Notes: a model not told the origin generated them from the letters alone. A stretch of DNA of 8,111 nucleotides from Methylococcaceae bacterium (GCA_012026715.1 VEPB01000302.1:1-8111), one strand, 5' to 3'. Shown: positions 1-5,994, counted from the stretch's first letter. Numbers and translations are program-made.

Positions 1-688
1 CGGCGCCGGCATCGCCCGCGCCCTGCACGCCGCGGGCTACCGGATCGCGCTGCACTGCCACCACTCCGTCGATGCAGCCGAGCTTCTGGCGGTTGAACTC
101 AACCGGAACCGGCCGGGCAGCGTTCAAATTTTCCGAGCGGATCTGCTGAATCAGAAGGAGCTAGAGGAGCTTCCTGAACGAGTCGTGGCGTGCTGGGGAC
201 GGCTGGATGCCCTGATCAACAATGCCTCCCGGTTTTACCCGACCCCCGTCGGCGAAGCCACCCGATCCCAGTGGGAGGATCTGCTAGGAAGCAATCTAGC
301 AGCGCCTTACTTCCTGATTCAGTCCGCCCTGCCCCATCTGCGTCGGCACCACGGCGCCATCGTCAACCTCGCCGACATCCACGCCGAAAGGGGTTTGCCG
401 CTATACACCATCTACGCGGCGTCCAAGGCCGGTTTGATTGCGTTGACCCGTAGCCTGGCCCGGGAACTGGCGCCGGAGATACGGGTGAACGCGGTGGCGC
501 CGGGCGCCATTCTGTGGCCGGAGGAAATCGCCGACGAGGAATCGCAGCGTCGCATTCTTGCCGGCATCCCCTTCGGACGGCTCGGCGGTGTGGAGGATAT
601 TGCCGACGCAGTCCGGTTTTTGGTCGAAGCGCCCTACATCACCGGGCAAGTCCTCGCGGTGGATGGCGGCCGCAGCCTGGCCGGCTGA
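1..688 (+). CDS. Pteridine reductase, SDR family (5' end missing)
   Basis: NADPH-dependent reductase expected to reduce a dihydropterin or dihydrofolate in the cytosol (FolM/PTR1-like). The open frame enters from the left edge at base 2, so 228 residues are visible and roughly 15 N-terminal residues are missing. Seen: the tail of the glycine-rich nucleotide loop (GAGIA at visible residues 1-5), NNAS at 73-76, and YAASK with Tyr138 and Lys142. An Asp (residue 125, in LADIH) sits where most SDRs have the catalytic Ser. This Asp-Tyr-Lys set is the hallmark of pteridine reductases such as Leishmania PTR1 and separates it from FabG-like ketoreductases. It ends with the family-typical VDGGRSLAG. 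The cofactor-phosphate motif normally HRS reads HHS (residues 20-22). The neighbouring folK and folB support a pterin role. The family call is firm; the exact substrate (dihydromonapterin, dihydrobiopterin or dihydrofolate) cannot be told. Confidence 0.88.
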   Translation, partial: GAGIARALHAAGYRIALHCHHSVDAAELLAVELNRNRPGSVQIFRADLLNQKELEELPERVVACWGRLDALINNASRFYPTPVGEATRSQWEDLLGSNLAAPYFLIQSALPHLRRHHGAIVNLADIHAERGLPLYTIYAASKAGLIALTRSLARELAPEIRVNAVAPGAILWPEEIADEESQRRILAGIPFGRLGGVEDIADAVRFLVEAPYITGQVLAVDGGRSLAG

Positions 689-1201
689 TCAGCCGGAAAC
701 CTGAGCGTCGGGGCCGCGCCGGAGCGGTACCCGGCTTTGCCGCGCCAAGGATTTGTCATAGTCAGCCCAAAGCGCGGCAATTGACCGGTTCAAAGTCGGA
801 TGGATCCGGTCGCCTGCAATTTCGGCCAACGGCTCCAACATGAAGGCATAGCGTGTGATGTCTTCCCTCGGCAACTTGAGCCGGCCGGAATCGATGATCC
901 GGTCGCCATAGAGCAGCAGGTCGATATCCAGGGTTCTGGGGGCGAACTTCTTGCATTGTCGGGTTCGACCGTGACGCGCTTCGATACTGCTGAGTATTTC
1001 CACGACCCGCTCAGGCCCCAATTCGGTGTCGAATCCCACCGCCAGGTTGTAGAACGGGTCTCCTTCGAAACCCACGGCTTCGCTCTCGAAAACGCTGGAA
1101 ATCGTCAAGGAGCCGAACGCCTGCTCCAGATCGTCCAGTGCGCCACGGATGTGGGTTTCCCGGTCGATGTTGCTGCCCAGGCTCAGATAGACGGCGGACA
1201 T
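689..1201 (-). CDS. folK: 2-amino-4-hydroxy-6-hydroxymethyldihydropteridine diphosphokinase (HPPK)
   Basis: Transfers pyrophosphate from ATP to 6-hydroxymethyl-dihydropterin, the step after FolB in folate synthesis. The 170-residue product starts MSAVYLSLGSNID, matching the family N-terminus. The frame is open 16 codons further upstream, but that would run into folB, so the ATG at 1201 is chosen. Seen: SLGSN (7-11), Arg79 and Arg81 in GRTRQ, and the HPPK signature PRTLDIDLL with Arg89 and the Mg-binding Asp92 and Asp94, then YAFMLEPLAEIA near 118-129. The Trp before the signature in E. coli FolK is Phe here. Length is slightly above the 159 residues of E. coli FolK, through a basic C-terminal tail. 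It starts one base after the folB stop (TGACATG on the minus strand) with no clear Shine-Dalgarno, so translational coupling to folB is likely. Pseudomonads carry a comparable folB-linked folK. Confidence 0.93.
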   Translation of the reverse strand: MSAVYLSLGSNIDRETHIRGALDDLEQAFGSLTISSVFESEAVGFEGDPFYNLAVGFDTELGPERVVEILSSIEARHGRTRQCKKFAPRTLDIDLLLYGDRIIDSGRLKLPREDITRYAFMLEPLAEIAGDRIHPTLNRSIAALWADYDKSLARQSRVPLRRGPDAQVSG

Positions 1202-1202
1202 G

Positions 1203-1559
1203 TCAGGAGCGTTGCCCGCGCTCGATGACAACGCCGACGTCGCTGGCACCGCTGATGGCGCCTTTCTTGTTCAGACTCACCCGAACCCACGGTGTCGGAA
1301 ATTCCTGCAGAATCAGGCCGGCAACCCGCTCGGCCAGGGTTTCCACCAAAAAGAACTCGCTGCTTTCGACGAAGGCGGCCACCCGCTTGGACAGTGCCTT
1401 GTAATCGAGGGCGTCGTCGATGGAGTCGGTCGCCGCGGCGCGGCGGATATCCGTCTCCATTTCCAGATCGAGCAGTATGGTCTGGCGGATTCGCCGCTCC
1501 CAATCGTAAATGCCGATGATCGTCTCGATCTTCAGGCCGCGCAAAAATATAATGTCCAT
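1203..1559 (-). CDS. folB: Dihydroneopterin aldolase
   Basis: Cleaves 7,8-dihydroneopterin to 6-hydroxymethyl-dihydropterin and glycolaldehyde in cytosolic folate synthesis; family members often also epimerise the substrate to monapterin. The 118-residue protein starts MDIIFLRGLKIETIIG and ends GVVIERGQRS, close to E. coli FolB along its whole length. Key residues are visible: Glu21 in YDWER (pterin anchor), Tyr53 in LDYKAL, and the catalytic Lys98 in the LNKKGAI motif. The frame is open 30 codons upstream of the chosen ATG, but that part crosses the plsY-folB divergent gap and has no family resemblance. The Shine-Dalgarno is weak. It is the first gene of a folB-folK unit. The aldolase, the kinase and the adjacent pteridine reductase together form a small pterin cluster. 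Confidence 0.95.
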   Translation of the reverse strand: MDIIFLRGLKIETIIGIYDWERRIRQTILLDLEMETDIRRAAATDSIDDALDYKALSKRVAAFVESSEFFLVETLAERVAGLILQEFPTPWVRVSLNKKGAISGASDVGVVIERGQRS

Positions 1560-1647
1560 CACCGGTCCGCTAGGCTTGTTGTAGCCGGATTTGGTACCAC
1601 ATCTCGCTTCTCCGACACAACCATACTCCGGCAGGTCACAAACCATC
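1560..1647. promoter_or_regulatory. Divergent folB / plsY intergenic region
   Basis: These 88 bp must hold the promoters for folB (leftward) and plsY (rightward), because both genes start at its edges and nothing else is encoded. I see no -35/-10 pair good enough to assign on either strand and no strong inverted repeat. plsY has only a distant GGCAGG (about 12 nt upstream) as a possible ribosome binding site. folB and plsY are likewise adjacent and divergent in E. coli. Confidence 0.5.
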
Positions 1648-2232
1648 ATGTGGCAATGGCTACTCGTTCCGTTCGGTTACCTCTCAGGCTCGATCAACAG
1701 CGCGATCCCGTTGAGCCGCCTCCTCAAACTGCCTGACCCGCGGACCGAAGGCTCCAAAAATCCGGGAGCCACCAATATGTTGCGGCTCGGTGGCAAGAAA
1801 GCCGCGGCGCTCACTCTGACGGGCGACATGCTGAAGAGCCTGCTGCCCATGCTGATCGGCCAGGGATTGGGGATCGATCCACTGTTGCTGGCTGCCACCG
1901 GCGCCGCGGCTTTTCTGGGGCATTTATTTCCGGCGTTTTATGGTTTTCAGGGGGGCAAAGGGGTCGCCACCGCCTGGGGCGTGCTGACCGGATTTTCCTG
2001 GATGGTCGGGCTGCTGCTGCCGCTGACCTGGGCCGTGGTGGCGAAGCTGACCCGGATTTCTTCGGTGTCGGCGTTGGTCGCCGCTTCCTTGGCACCAATC
2101 TACGTCTGGTTGGTGACCGGCATCGCCGTGTTTGCCTGGACCGCGCTGGCCATGACGGCGATCATGATCTGGAGCCACCGGACCAACATCCAGCGTCTGT
2201 TGCGGGGCGAAGAGGGGCGGATCGGCCGTTGA
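1648..2232 (+). CDS. plsY: Acyl-phosphate:glycerol-3-phosphate acyltransferase, membrane protein
   Basis: Inner-membrane enzyme that acylates glycerol-3-phosphate with acyl-phosphate (made by PlsX) to give lysophosphatidic acid, the first committed phospholipid intermediate. The 194-residue product begins MWQWLLVPFGYLSGSINSA, matching the family N-terminus, so the ATG at 1648 is preferred to start codons upstream in the open frame. Seen: the loop motif GSKNPGATN (35-43), DMLKSLLP (60-67), the phosphate-loop-like GGKGVAT (102-108) within GHLFPAFYGFQGGKG, and the terminal HRTNIQRLLRGEE (177-189). About five hydrophobic segments are evident, near 1-22, 52-70, 78-98, 109-133 and 140-175, as expected for PlsY. 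Length is close to E. coli PlsY. The gene stands alone and converges on tsaD with 23 bp between stops and no terminator-like hairpin. Confidence 0.95.
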   Translation: MWQWLLVPFGYLSGSINSAIPLSRLLKLPDPRTEGSKNPGATNMLRLGGKKAAALTLTGDMLKSLLPMLIGQGLGIDPLLLAATGAAAFLGHLFPAFYGFQGGKGVATAWGVLTGFSWMVGLLLPLTWAVVAKLTRISSVSALVAASLAPIYVWLVTGIAVFAWTALAMTAIMIWSHRTNIQRLLRGEEGRIGR

Positions 2233-2255
2233 GCCGGAGTTCTCCCAAGCATCCC

Positions 2256-3272
2256 TCAGGCGGCGGGTGCCAGCGAGTCCAACGGCCAGCGCGGACGGAC
2301 GTCGATTTGCAACCCGTCACTGCCTCCATGCAACAGCCGCTGACAACCGGCGTAGGCAATCATGGCGCCGTTGTCCGTGCAAAATTCCAGACGCGGGAAG
2401 TAGACCGAAATCTTGTCTTGTTCCGCCATCCCGCCTAAGCGTTCCCGCATCAGCCGATTGGCGCTGACGCCACCCGCCACCACCAACCGGGCCAGCCCGC
2501 ATTGACGCAGGGCGCGGCGGCATTTGATCAGCAGCGTATCAACCACCGCGTCCTGAAAAGCGGCAGCGATATCGGCCCTGGCGCGATCGCCGCGATCCGA
2601 CTGGGCCAGGGCGGTGAGCGTGTGGGTCTTCAAGCCGCTGAAGCTGAAATCCAGGCCGGGCCGGTCGGTCATCGGCCGAGGAAAGCGACGCTCCGGTTCG
2701 CACGCCTGATCGGCCAAACGCGCCAGCGCCGGACCGCCGGGATAGCCCAGTCCGAGCATTTTCGCAGTCTTGTCGAAAGCTTCGCCGGCCGCATCGTCGA
2801 CCGACTCTCCCAAGGTGCGATAGCGGCCGACCCCGGCGACCTCCACCAGCAGGGTGTGGCCACCGGACACCAGCAGCGCCACGAAAGGGAACTGGGGCGG
2901 ATCGGGCTCCAACATGGGCGCCAGCAAATGTCCTTCCATGTGGTGCACGGCCACTGCAGGCAGGCCCCAGGCCCACGCCAGGCTGCGCGCCACCGCCGCT
3001 CCCACCATCAGAGCGCCGATCAATCCGGGGCCGGCGGTATAGGCGATGCCGCCGATCTCGCTGCAGTCGACGCCACTATCGTGGATCACCGTCCGCACCA
3101 GCGGCACCAGCTTGCGGATGTGATCGCGGGATGCCAGTTCGGGAACCACGCCGCCGAACTCGGCATGCGTCCGCACCTGGGAATAGAGCCGGTGCGCCAG
3201 CAGACCCCGGACAGAATCGTACAAAGCCACCCCGGTTTCGTCGCAAGAGGTTTCAATACCCAGAACAATCAT
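2256..3272 (-). CDS. tsaD: tRNA N6-adenosine threonylcarbamoyltransferase
   Basis: Catalytic subunit (formerly Gcp/YgjD) of the complex with TsaB and TsaE that moves threonylcarbamoyl from threonylcarbamoyl-AMP (made by TsaC) to A37 of ANN-reading tRNAs, giving t6A. The 338 residues match E. coli TsaD in length and organisation. Seen: MIVLGIETSCDETG at the N-terminus, the metal-binding HxxxH as His111 and His115 in HHMEGH, SGGHT (137-141), FSGLKT (211-216), the glycine-rich VVAGGVSANR (264-273), and Asp300 in CTDNGAMIAY, the third metal ligand. The frame is open 27 codons upstream, but these lie in the rpsU promoter gap, so the ATG at 3272 is used. No Shine-Dalgarno is evident, which may mean a short leader. 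tsaD is divergent from rpsU, an arrangement also found in E. coli. Confidence 0.97.
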   Translation of the reverse strand: MIVLGIETSCDETGVALYDSVRGLLAHRLYSQVRTHAEFGGVVPELASRDHIRKLVPLVRTVIHDSGVDCSEIGGIAYTAGPGLIGALMVGAAVARSLAWAWGLPAVAVHHMEGHLLAPMLEPDPPQFPFVALLVSGGHTLLVEVAGVGRYRTLGESVDDAAGEAFDKTAKMLGLGYPGGPALARLADQACEPERRFPRPMTDRPGLDFSFSGLKTHTLTALAQSDRGDRARADIAAAFQDAVVDTLLIKCRRALRQCGLARLVVAGGVSANRLMRERLGGMAEQDKISVYFPRLEFCTDNGAMIAYAGCQRLLHGGSDGLQIDVRPRWPLDSLAPAA

Positions 3273-3284
3273 CGGCACAGCTAT

Positions 3285-3311
3285 TTGATTTACGGAGTTA
3301 GCGAGTATAAT
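3285..3311 (+). promoter_or_regulatory. Sigma-70 type promoter for the rpsU-yqeY-dnaG-rpoD operon
   Basis: A perfect TATAAT (3306-3311) lies 70 bp before the rpsU start. TTGATT (3285-3290) is the best -35, but the spacer is only 15 bp; sliding to TTTGAT gives 16. Transcription would start near 3318, leaving a leader of about 62 nt. This is the only strong -10 in the gap. No LexA-type CTGT-N8-ACAG site is visible, although the E. coli operon has one. Confidence 0.6.
3304..3309 (-). promoter_or_regulatory. Possible -10 element for tsaD overlapping the rpsU -10
   Basis: Read on the minus strand these bases are TATACT, five of six matches to the sigma-70 -10. They would start tsaD transcription near 3297, about 25 nt before its ATG. 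No convincing -35 lies 16-18 bp further upstream, so this rests on the -10 and the divergent layout alone. It shares four bases with the rpsU TATAAT. Confidence 0.25.
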
Positions 3312-3370
3312 TCGCCGCTTACCTTGCGGGATAGCCTCGCGCGGGGGTTCCATCCATCAACCGAAGTTTT

Positions 3371-3376
3371 GGGGAG
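3371..3376 (+). promoter_or_regulatory. Ribosome binding site of rpsU
   Basis: GGGGAG, with its last base 4 nt before the rpsU ATG, is a good Shine-Dalgarno at slightly short spacing. It fixes the ATG at 3381 as the start, although the same frame stays open far upstream across tsaD. It is clearly stronger than the sites before yqeY, dnaG and rpoD. Confidence 0.75.
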
Positions 3377-3380
3377 TTAC

Positions 3381-3614
3381 ATGCCTTCAATCAGAATTAG
3401 AGAAAACGAGCCTTTCGAAATCGCGATTCGCCGCTTCAAGCGCGCCTGCGAGAAAGCGGGTGTCCTGTCCGAAGTCCGCCGCCGGGAGTTTTACGAGAAG
3501 CCCACGGAGGAACGCAAGCGCAAAGCCGCCGCAGCGGTCAAGCGCCACCTCAAGAAGCTGTCGCGCGAGCGCTTCGCCCTGCAGAATCTGCGCAAAGGCC
3601 GTCCCACTCCCTGA
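3381..3614 (+). CDS. rpsU: 30S ribosomal protein S21
   Basis: Small basic protein of the 30S platform near the anti-Shine-Dalgarno end of 16S rRNA, important for initiation on structured messages. The first ~63 residues follow the gammaproteobacterial family closely: RENEPFEIAIRRFKR, then CEKAGVLSEVRRREFYEKP, then the lysine/arginine-rich helix ERKRKAAAAVKRHLKKLSRE. The total is 77 residues against 71 in E. coli and pseudomonads. The usual Arg-rich ending in RLY is replaced by RFALQNLRKGRPTP. The core shows no frameshift, so this is probably a lineage feature. It is the first gene of the operon, has the strongest ribosome binding site, and is followed after 12 bp by the yqeY-like gene. High S21 output relative to dnaG and rpoD would be expected, as known in E. 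coli. Confidence 0.97.
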   Translation: MPSIRIRENEPFEIAIRRFKRACEKAGVLSEVRRREFYEKPTEERKRKAAAAVKRHLKKLSRERFALQNLRKGRPTP

Positions 3615-3626
3615 TCGCTGGTCCCC

Positions 3627-4070
3627 ATGGCTCTAAAGCAGTCGATCCAGGATGACATGAAAGCTGCCATGAAAGGCGGCGACAAGGAAAGGCTGGCGAC
3701 GATAAGGCTGATCCTCGCGGCCATCAAGCAGCGCGAAGTCGATGAGCGCATCGAGATGACTGACGCTGACATCCTGAACGTGCTGGACAAAATGGTCAAA
3801 CAACGCAGGGAGTCCATCGCGCAATACTCGAAAGCCGGCCGGAACGATCTGGCGGATGCGGAATCAGCCGAGATCACCGTGATCCAGGCCTACCTGCCAG
3901 AACCCTTGAGTGAGACCGAGATCGACGAGATCGTGCAGACCGCCATGACGGAAACCGAAGCCAAGACCATAGCCGACATGGGCAAGGTCATGGCTCTGGT
4001 CAAACCGAAACTTCAAGGGCGCGCCGATTTGGGCCTGGTCAGCGCCCGCATCAAATCCCGACTCGGCTGA
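3627..4070 (+). CDS. GatB/YqeY domain-containing protein
   Basis: A 147-residue soluble protein of the YqeY family, related to the tail domain of GatB in the tRNA-dependent amidotransferase. Family members are thought to touch tRNA or aminoacyl-tRNA metabolism, but no reaction is established. Seen: the N-terminal helical part with MALKQSIQDDMKAAMK and RLATIRLILAAIKQREVDER (21-40), the conserved QYSKAGRNDLADAESAEI near 66-83, VIQAYLPEPLS (84-94), and the C-terminal GKVMALVKPKLQGRADLGLVS stretch (118-138) ending ARIKSRLG. Length is normal for a stand-alone YqeY. The ATG is 12 bp after the rpsU stop without a recognisable Shine-Dalgarno, suggesting translation coupled to rpsU. Pseudomonas also has this gene between rpsU and dnaG, whereas E. 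coli lacks it there. Its position suggests a translation-linked role, which is inference. Confidence 0.9.
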   Translation: MALKQSIQDDMKAAMKGGDKERLATIRLILAAIKQREVDERIEMTDADILNVLDKMVKQRRESIAQYSKAGRNDLADAESAEITVIQAYLPEPLSETEIDEIVQTAMTETEAKTIADMGKVMALVKPKLQGRADLGLVSARIKSRLG

Positions 4071-4078
4071 ACGCGGCA

Positions 4079-4101
4079 GGAGGCGACGCCCCGTCGCCTC
4101 C
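4079..4101 (+). promoter_or_regulatory. Perfect 10-bp hairpin between the yqeY-like gene and dnaG
   Basis: GGAGGCGACG (4079-4088) and CGTCGCCTCC (4092-4101) are exact inverted complements around a CCC loop, in the 55-bp gap 24 nt before dnaG. No T-run follows, so it is not a canonical intrinsic terminator. Its left arm also contains the only AGGAGG in the gap. In E. coli a partial terminator just before dnaG lowers primase output relative to S21. This hairpin is in the equivalent place and could attenuate, pause or protect an RNA end. Confidence 0.65.
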
Positions 4102-4125
4102 GCCCGCTGCGCATCGTCGCAGGAC

Positions 4126-5847
4126 ATGGCCGGCAAGATCCCCCAGGCGTTCATCCACGAACTCATTGCCCGCATCGATCTGGTCGACCTGATCGATGCC
4201 AGGGTACCGCTCAAGAAATCCGGCGCCAATTTTACCGCCCGCTGCCCTTTCCACTCGGAAAAGACCCCAAGCTTCTCGGTAAACCGCGACAAGCAGTTCT
4301 ACCACTGCTTCGGCTGTGGTGCGCACGGCAATGCCCTCGGCTTTCTGATGGAATATGAGCGGCTCAGCTTTCCGGAAGCCGTCGCCGCACTCGCCGTCGA
4401 ACTGGGACTGCCGGTGCCCTACGACGGAGGTGGCGCACCTGCCAGCGACTCTGACGGAGCGGATTTGCAGTCGCTCTATGATGTCCAGGAACAGGCCGCG
4501 CGGTTTTACGCTCGTCAGTTTAAAGCTCATCCGGCCGGCGGCAGGGCGGCCCAATACCTCATGGACCGCGGTATAACGGGAGAATCCGCCAAGCTGTATC
4601 GCTTGGGCTACGCACCACCCGGCTGGCGCAGCTTGCCCGACCAGCTTCCGCAGTCGGCGCTGGAAGCGTGCGGGCTGGCGATCCGCAATCAGGACGGCTA
4701 CTACGACCGTTTCCGCGACCGGGTCATGTTCCCCATCCGCGACCGGCGCGGTCGGGTAATCGGATTCGGGGGCCGGGTTCTTGGAGATGAAAAGCCTAAA
4801 TACCTCAACTCCCCGGAAACGCCCGTATTCACCAAGCATCGGGAAGTTTACGGACTTTACGAACTGCTGAAAGTCGTCCGCAAACCGGAGCGAATCCTTG
4901 TCGTAGAGGGCTATATGGACGTCATCAGCCTAGCCCAGCATGGCATTCCCTTCGCTGTCGCAACCCTTGGCACGGCCACCTCCGAAGACCATATCCATCT
5001 TCTGTTCCGCTACACCGATGAATTGGTATTCTGCTTCGACGGCGATGCGGCCGGCACTTCAGCCGCCTGGAAAGCTCTCAATGCGGCGTTGCCGGCACTG
5101 CGTGACGGGAAAAAAGTTTGTTTCCTGACATTGCCGCGGGGGCATGATCCCGACACTCTAATCCGGGACGAAGGCACTGAAGGATTCCAACGTCGCATTG
5201 GCGCAGCGGCAGTGCTGTCGGACTATTTTTTTCAACGCCTCGTCGAAGACGGCGGCCTGTCCAGTTTGGAAGGCAAGGCAACTCTACAAAAGCGCGCAGA
5301 GCCTTTGCTGGAACGACTTCCGCCCGGCACCCTGCGAAACTTGATGCTGGCCCGACTCGCAGAGTTGACCGGCGTCGAGACGGCGAGCCCCAAAAAATCG
5401 GCTACTCTTAACCGGAACTCCGTCCGAGCAGACTCATCGAACGAACGCCCGTCTTTGGTACGCACGATCCTGGCGCTTTTGATTCAGCGCCCGGGATTAG
5501 CCCGTTTCGTCGATGGCGCGATTCGTCAACAACTAAGGGAAACCCCAAAGCTCAGCAGCCTGTCGGACACTCTGTTTGAACTGATCGAACGGCAACCCGA
5601 TTTGAGCCTAGGGGGAATTCTGGAAGGATTTCGCGGGACTGCTGACGAAAACCGCATCCGGGTGCTCGGAAGCTGGGACATCCCGGAAGAGCACATCGAA
5701 CAGGTGTTTTGCGATGCACTGGCGCGTTACCGGGAGAGCGCCCGCGAACAGAAGTTAGCCCGTCTGCTCAATAAGAGCCGAGTTGACACCCTGAGCCAGG
5801 ACGAGCGGGAAGAACTGGCAAAACTATTGCGGGAACGGCCGTTGTAG
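4126..5847 (+). CDS. dnaG: DNA primase
   Basis: Makes the RNA primers for Okazaki fragments and replication restart, working with DnaB helicase at the fork. The 573 residues are close to the 581 of E. coli DnaG. The N-terminal zinc domain is complete: Cys40, His43, Cys61 and Cys64 in CPFH...CFGC. The catalytic core follows with FGGR (214-217) and PKYLNSPET (224-232). The TOPRIM metal ligands are all present: Glu261 in EGYMD, Asp305 and Asp307 in FDGD, Asp341 and Asp343 in DPD. A polar, Ser/Asn-rich linker around 417-442 leads to the helicase-binding C-terminal domain (about 443-573). The start MAGKIPQAFI matches the family. The AGGA before it is only 1 nt from the ATG, a poor ribosome binding site, consistent with the low copy number primase is known to keep. 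It ends with tandem TAG TAG stops. Confidence 0.97.
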   Translation: MAGKIPQAFIHELIARIDLVDLIDARVPLKKSGANFTARCPFHSEKTPSFSVNRDKQFYHCFGCGAHGNALGFLMEYERLSFPEAVAALAVELGLPVPYDGGGAPASDSDGADLQSLYDVQEQAARFYARQFKAHPAGGRAAQYLMDRGITGESAKLYRLGYAPPGWRSLPDQLPQSALEACGLAIRNQDGYYDRFRDRVMFPIRDRRGRVIGFGGRVLGDEKPKYLNSPETPVFTKHREVYGLYELLKVVRKPERILVVEGYMDVISLAQHGIPFAVATLGTATSEDHIHLLFRYTDELVFCFDGDAAGTSAAWKALNAALPALRDGKKVCFLTLPRGHDPDTLIRDEGTEGFQRRIGAAAVLSDYFFQRLVEDGGLSSLEGKATLQKRAEPLLERLPPGTLRNLMLARLAELTGVETASPKKSATLNRNSVRADSSNERPSLVRTILALLIQRPGLARFVDGAIRQQLRETPKLSSLSDTLFELIERQPDLSLGGILEGFRGTADENRIRVLGSWDIPEEHIEQVFCDALARYRESAREQKLARLLNKSRVDTLSQDEREELAKLLRERPL

Positions 5848-5856
5848 TAGCCGCGC

Positions 5857-5871
5857 GACCGACGCTCGGTT
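5857..5871 (+). terminator. Weak hairpin after dnaG, possible attenuator or processing site
   Basis: ACCGA (5858-5862) and TCGGT (5866-5870) pair around CGC, with a further G-T pair outside, starting 10 nt after the dnaG stop. Only a short TTTG follows, so termination would be inefficient at best. CGACCGA (5856-5862) can instead pair with TCGGTCG at 5909-5915, giving an alternative fold of the 147-nt dnaG-rpoD gap. E. coli has an RNase E processing site in its dnaG-rpoD spacer. Whether this one does the same is a guess. Confidence 0.3.
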
Positions 5872-5937
5872 TGTCGTATGGCGACTCTGCCGCAGCCGGC
5901 TTGGATGCTCGGTCGAGTTTCCTATCAGGCCGCAAAC

Positions 5938-5964
5938 CTTGTAAAATTGTTGATCCCCCCTCGT
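5938..5964 (+). promoter_or_regulatory. Candidate sigma-32 (heat-shock) promoter upstream of rpoD
   Basis: CTTGTAA (5938-5944) matches six of seven bases of the RpoH -35 CTTGAAA. After 12 nt comes CCCCTCGT (5957-5964), with the four C's and the last T of the -10 CCCCATNT. Transcription would begin near 5970 and give an rpoD leader of about 25 nt. E. coli rpoD is known to have a sigma-32 promoter, inside dnaG. The same bases also hold TAAAAT (5942-5947), a sigma-70-like -10 with only a poor -35 (TTTCCT, 5918-5923, 18-bp spacer), so a housekeeping promoter is the alternative. Confidence 0.4.
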
Positions 5965-5994
5965 GTGGAAGACGCTTAAAGGTCCCTACAGGTA

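Noticed and set aside
3273..3380. LexA box before rpsU, as in the E. coli operon
   Set aside because: I searched for CTGT-N8-ACAG or close variants in the tsaD-rpsU gap and found none.
2502..3614. Plus-strand open frame of 370 codons ending with rpsU, which could look like a giant S21 fusion
   Set aside because: The first ~293 codons are antisense to tsaD and cross the divergent promoter region. S21 starts at 3381 with its own GGGGAG and canonical N-terminus.
4079..4101. Calling the dnaG-proximal hairpin an intrinsic terminator
   Set aside because: No T-run follows the stem; a GC-rich sequence comes next. It is reported as a hairpin of unknown mode instead.
4051..4839. Minus-strand open frame of 262 codons over the 5' half of dnaG
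   Set aside because: It is antisense to the zinc and catalytic domains of DnaG, which account fully for the region; no independent evidence.
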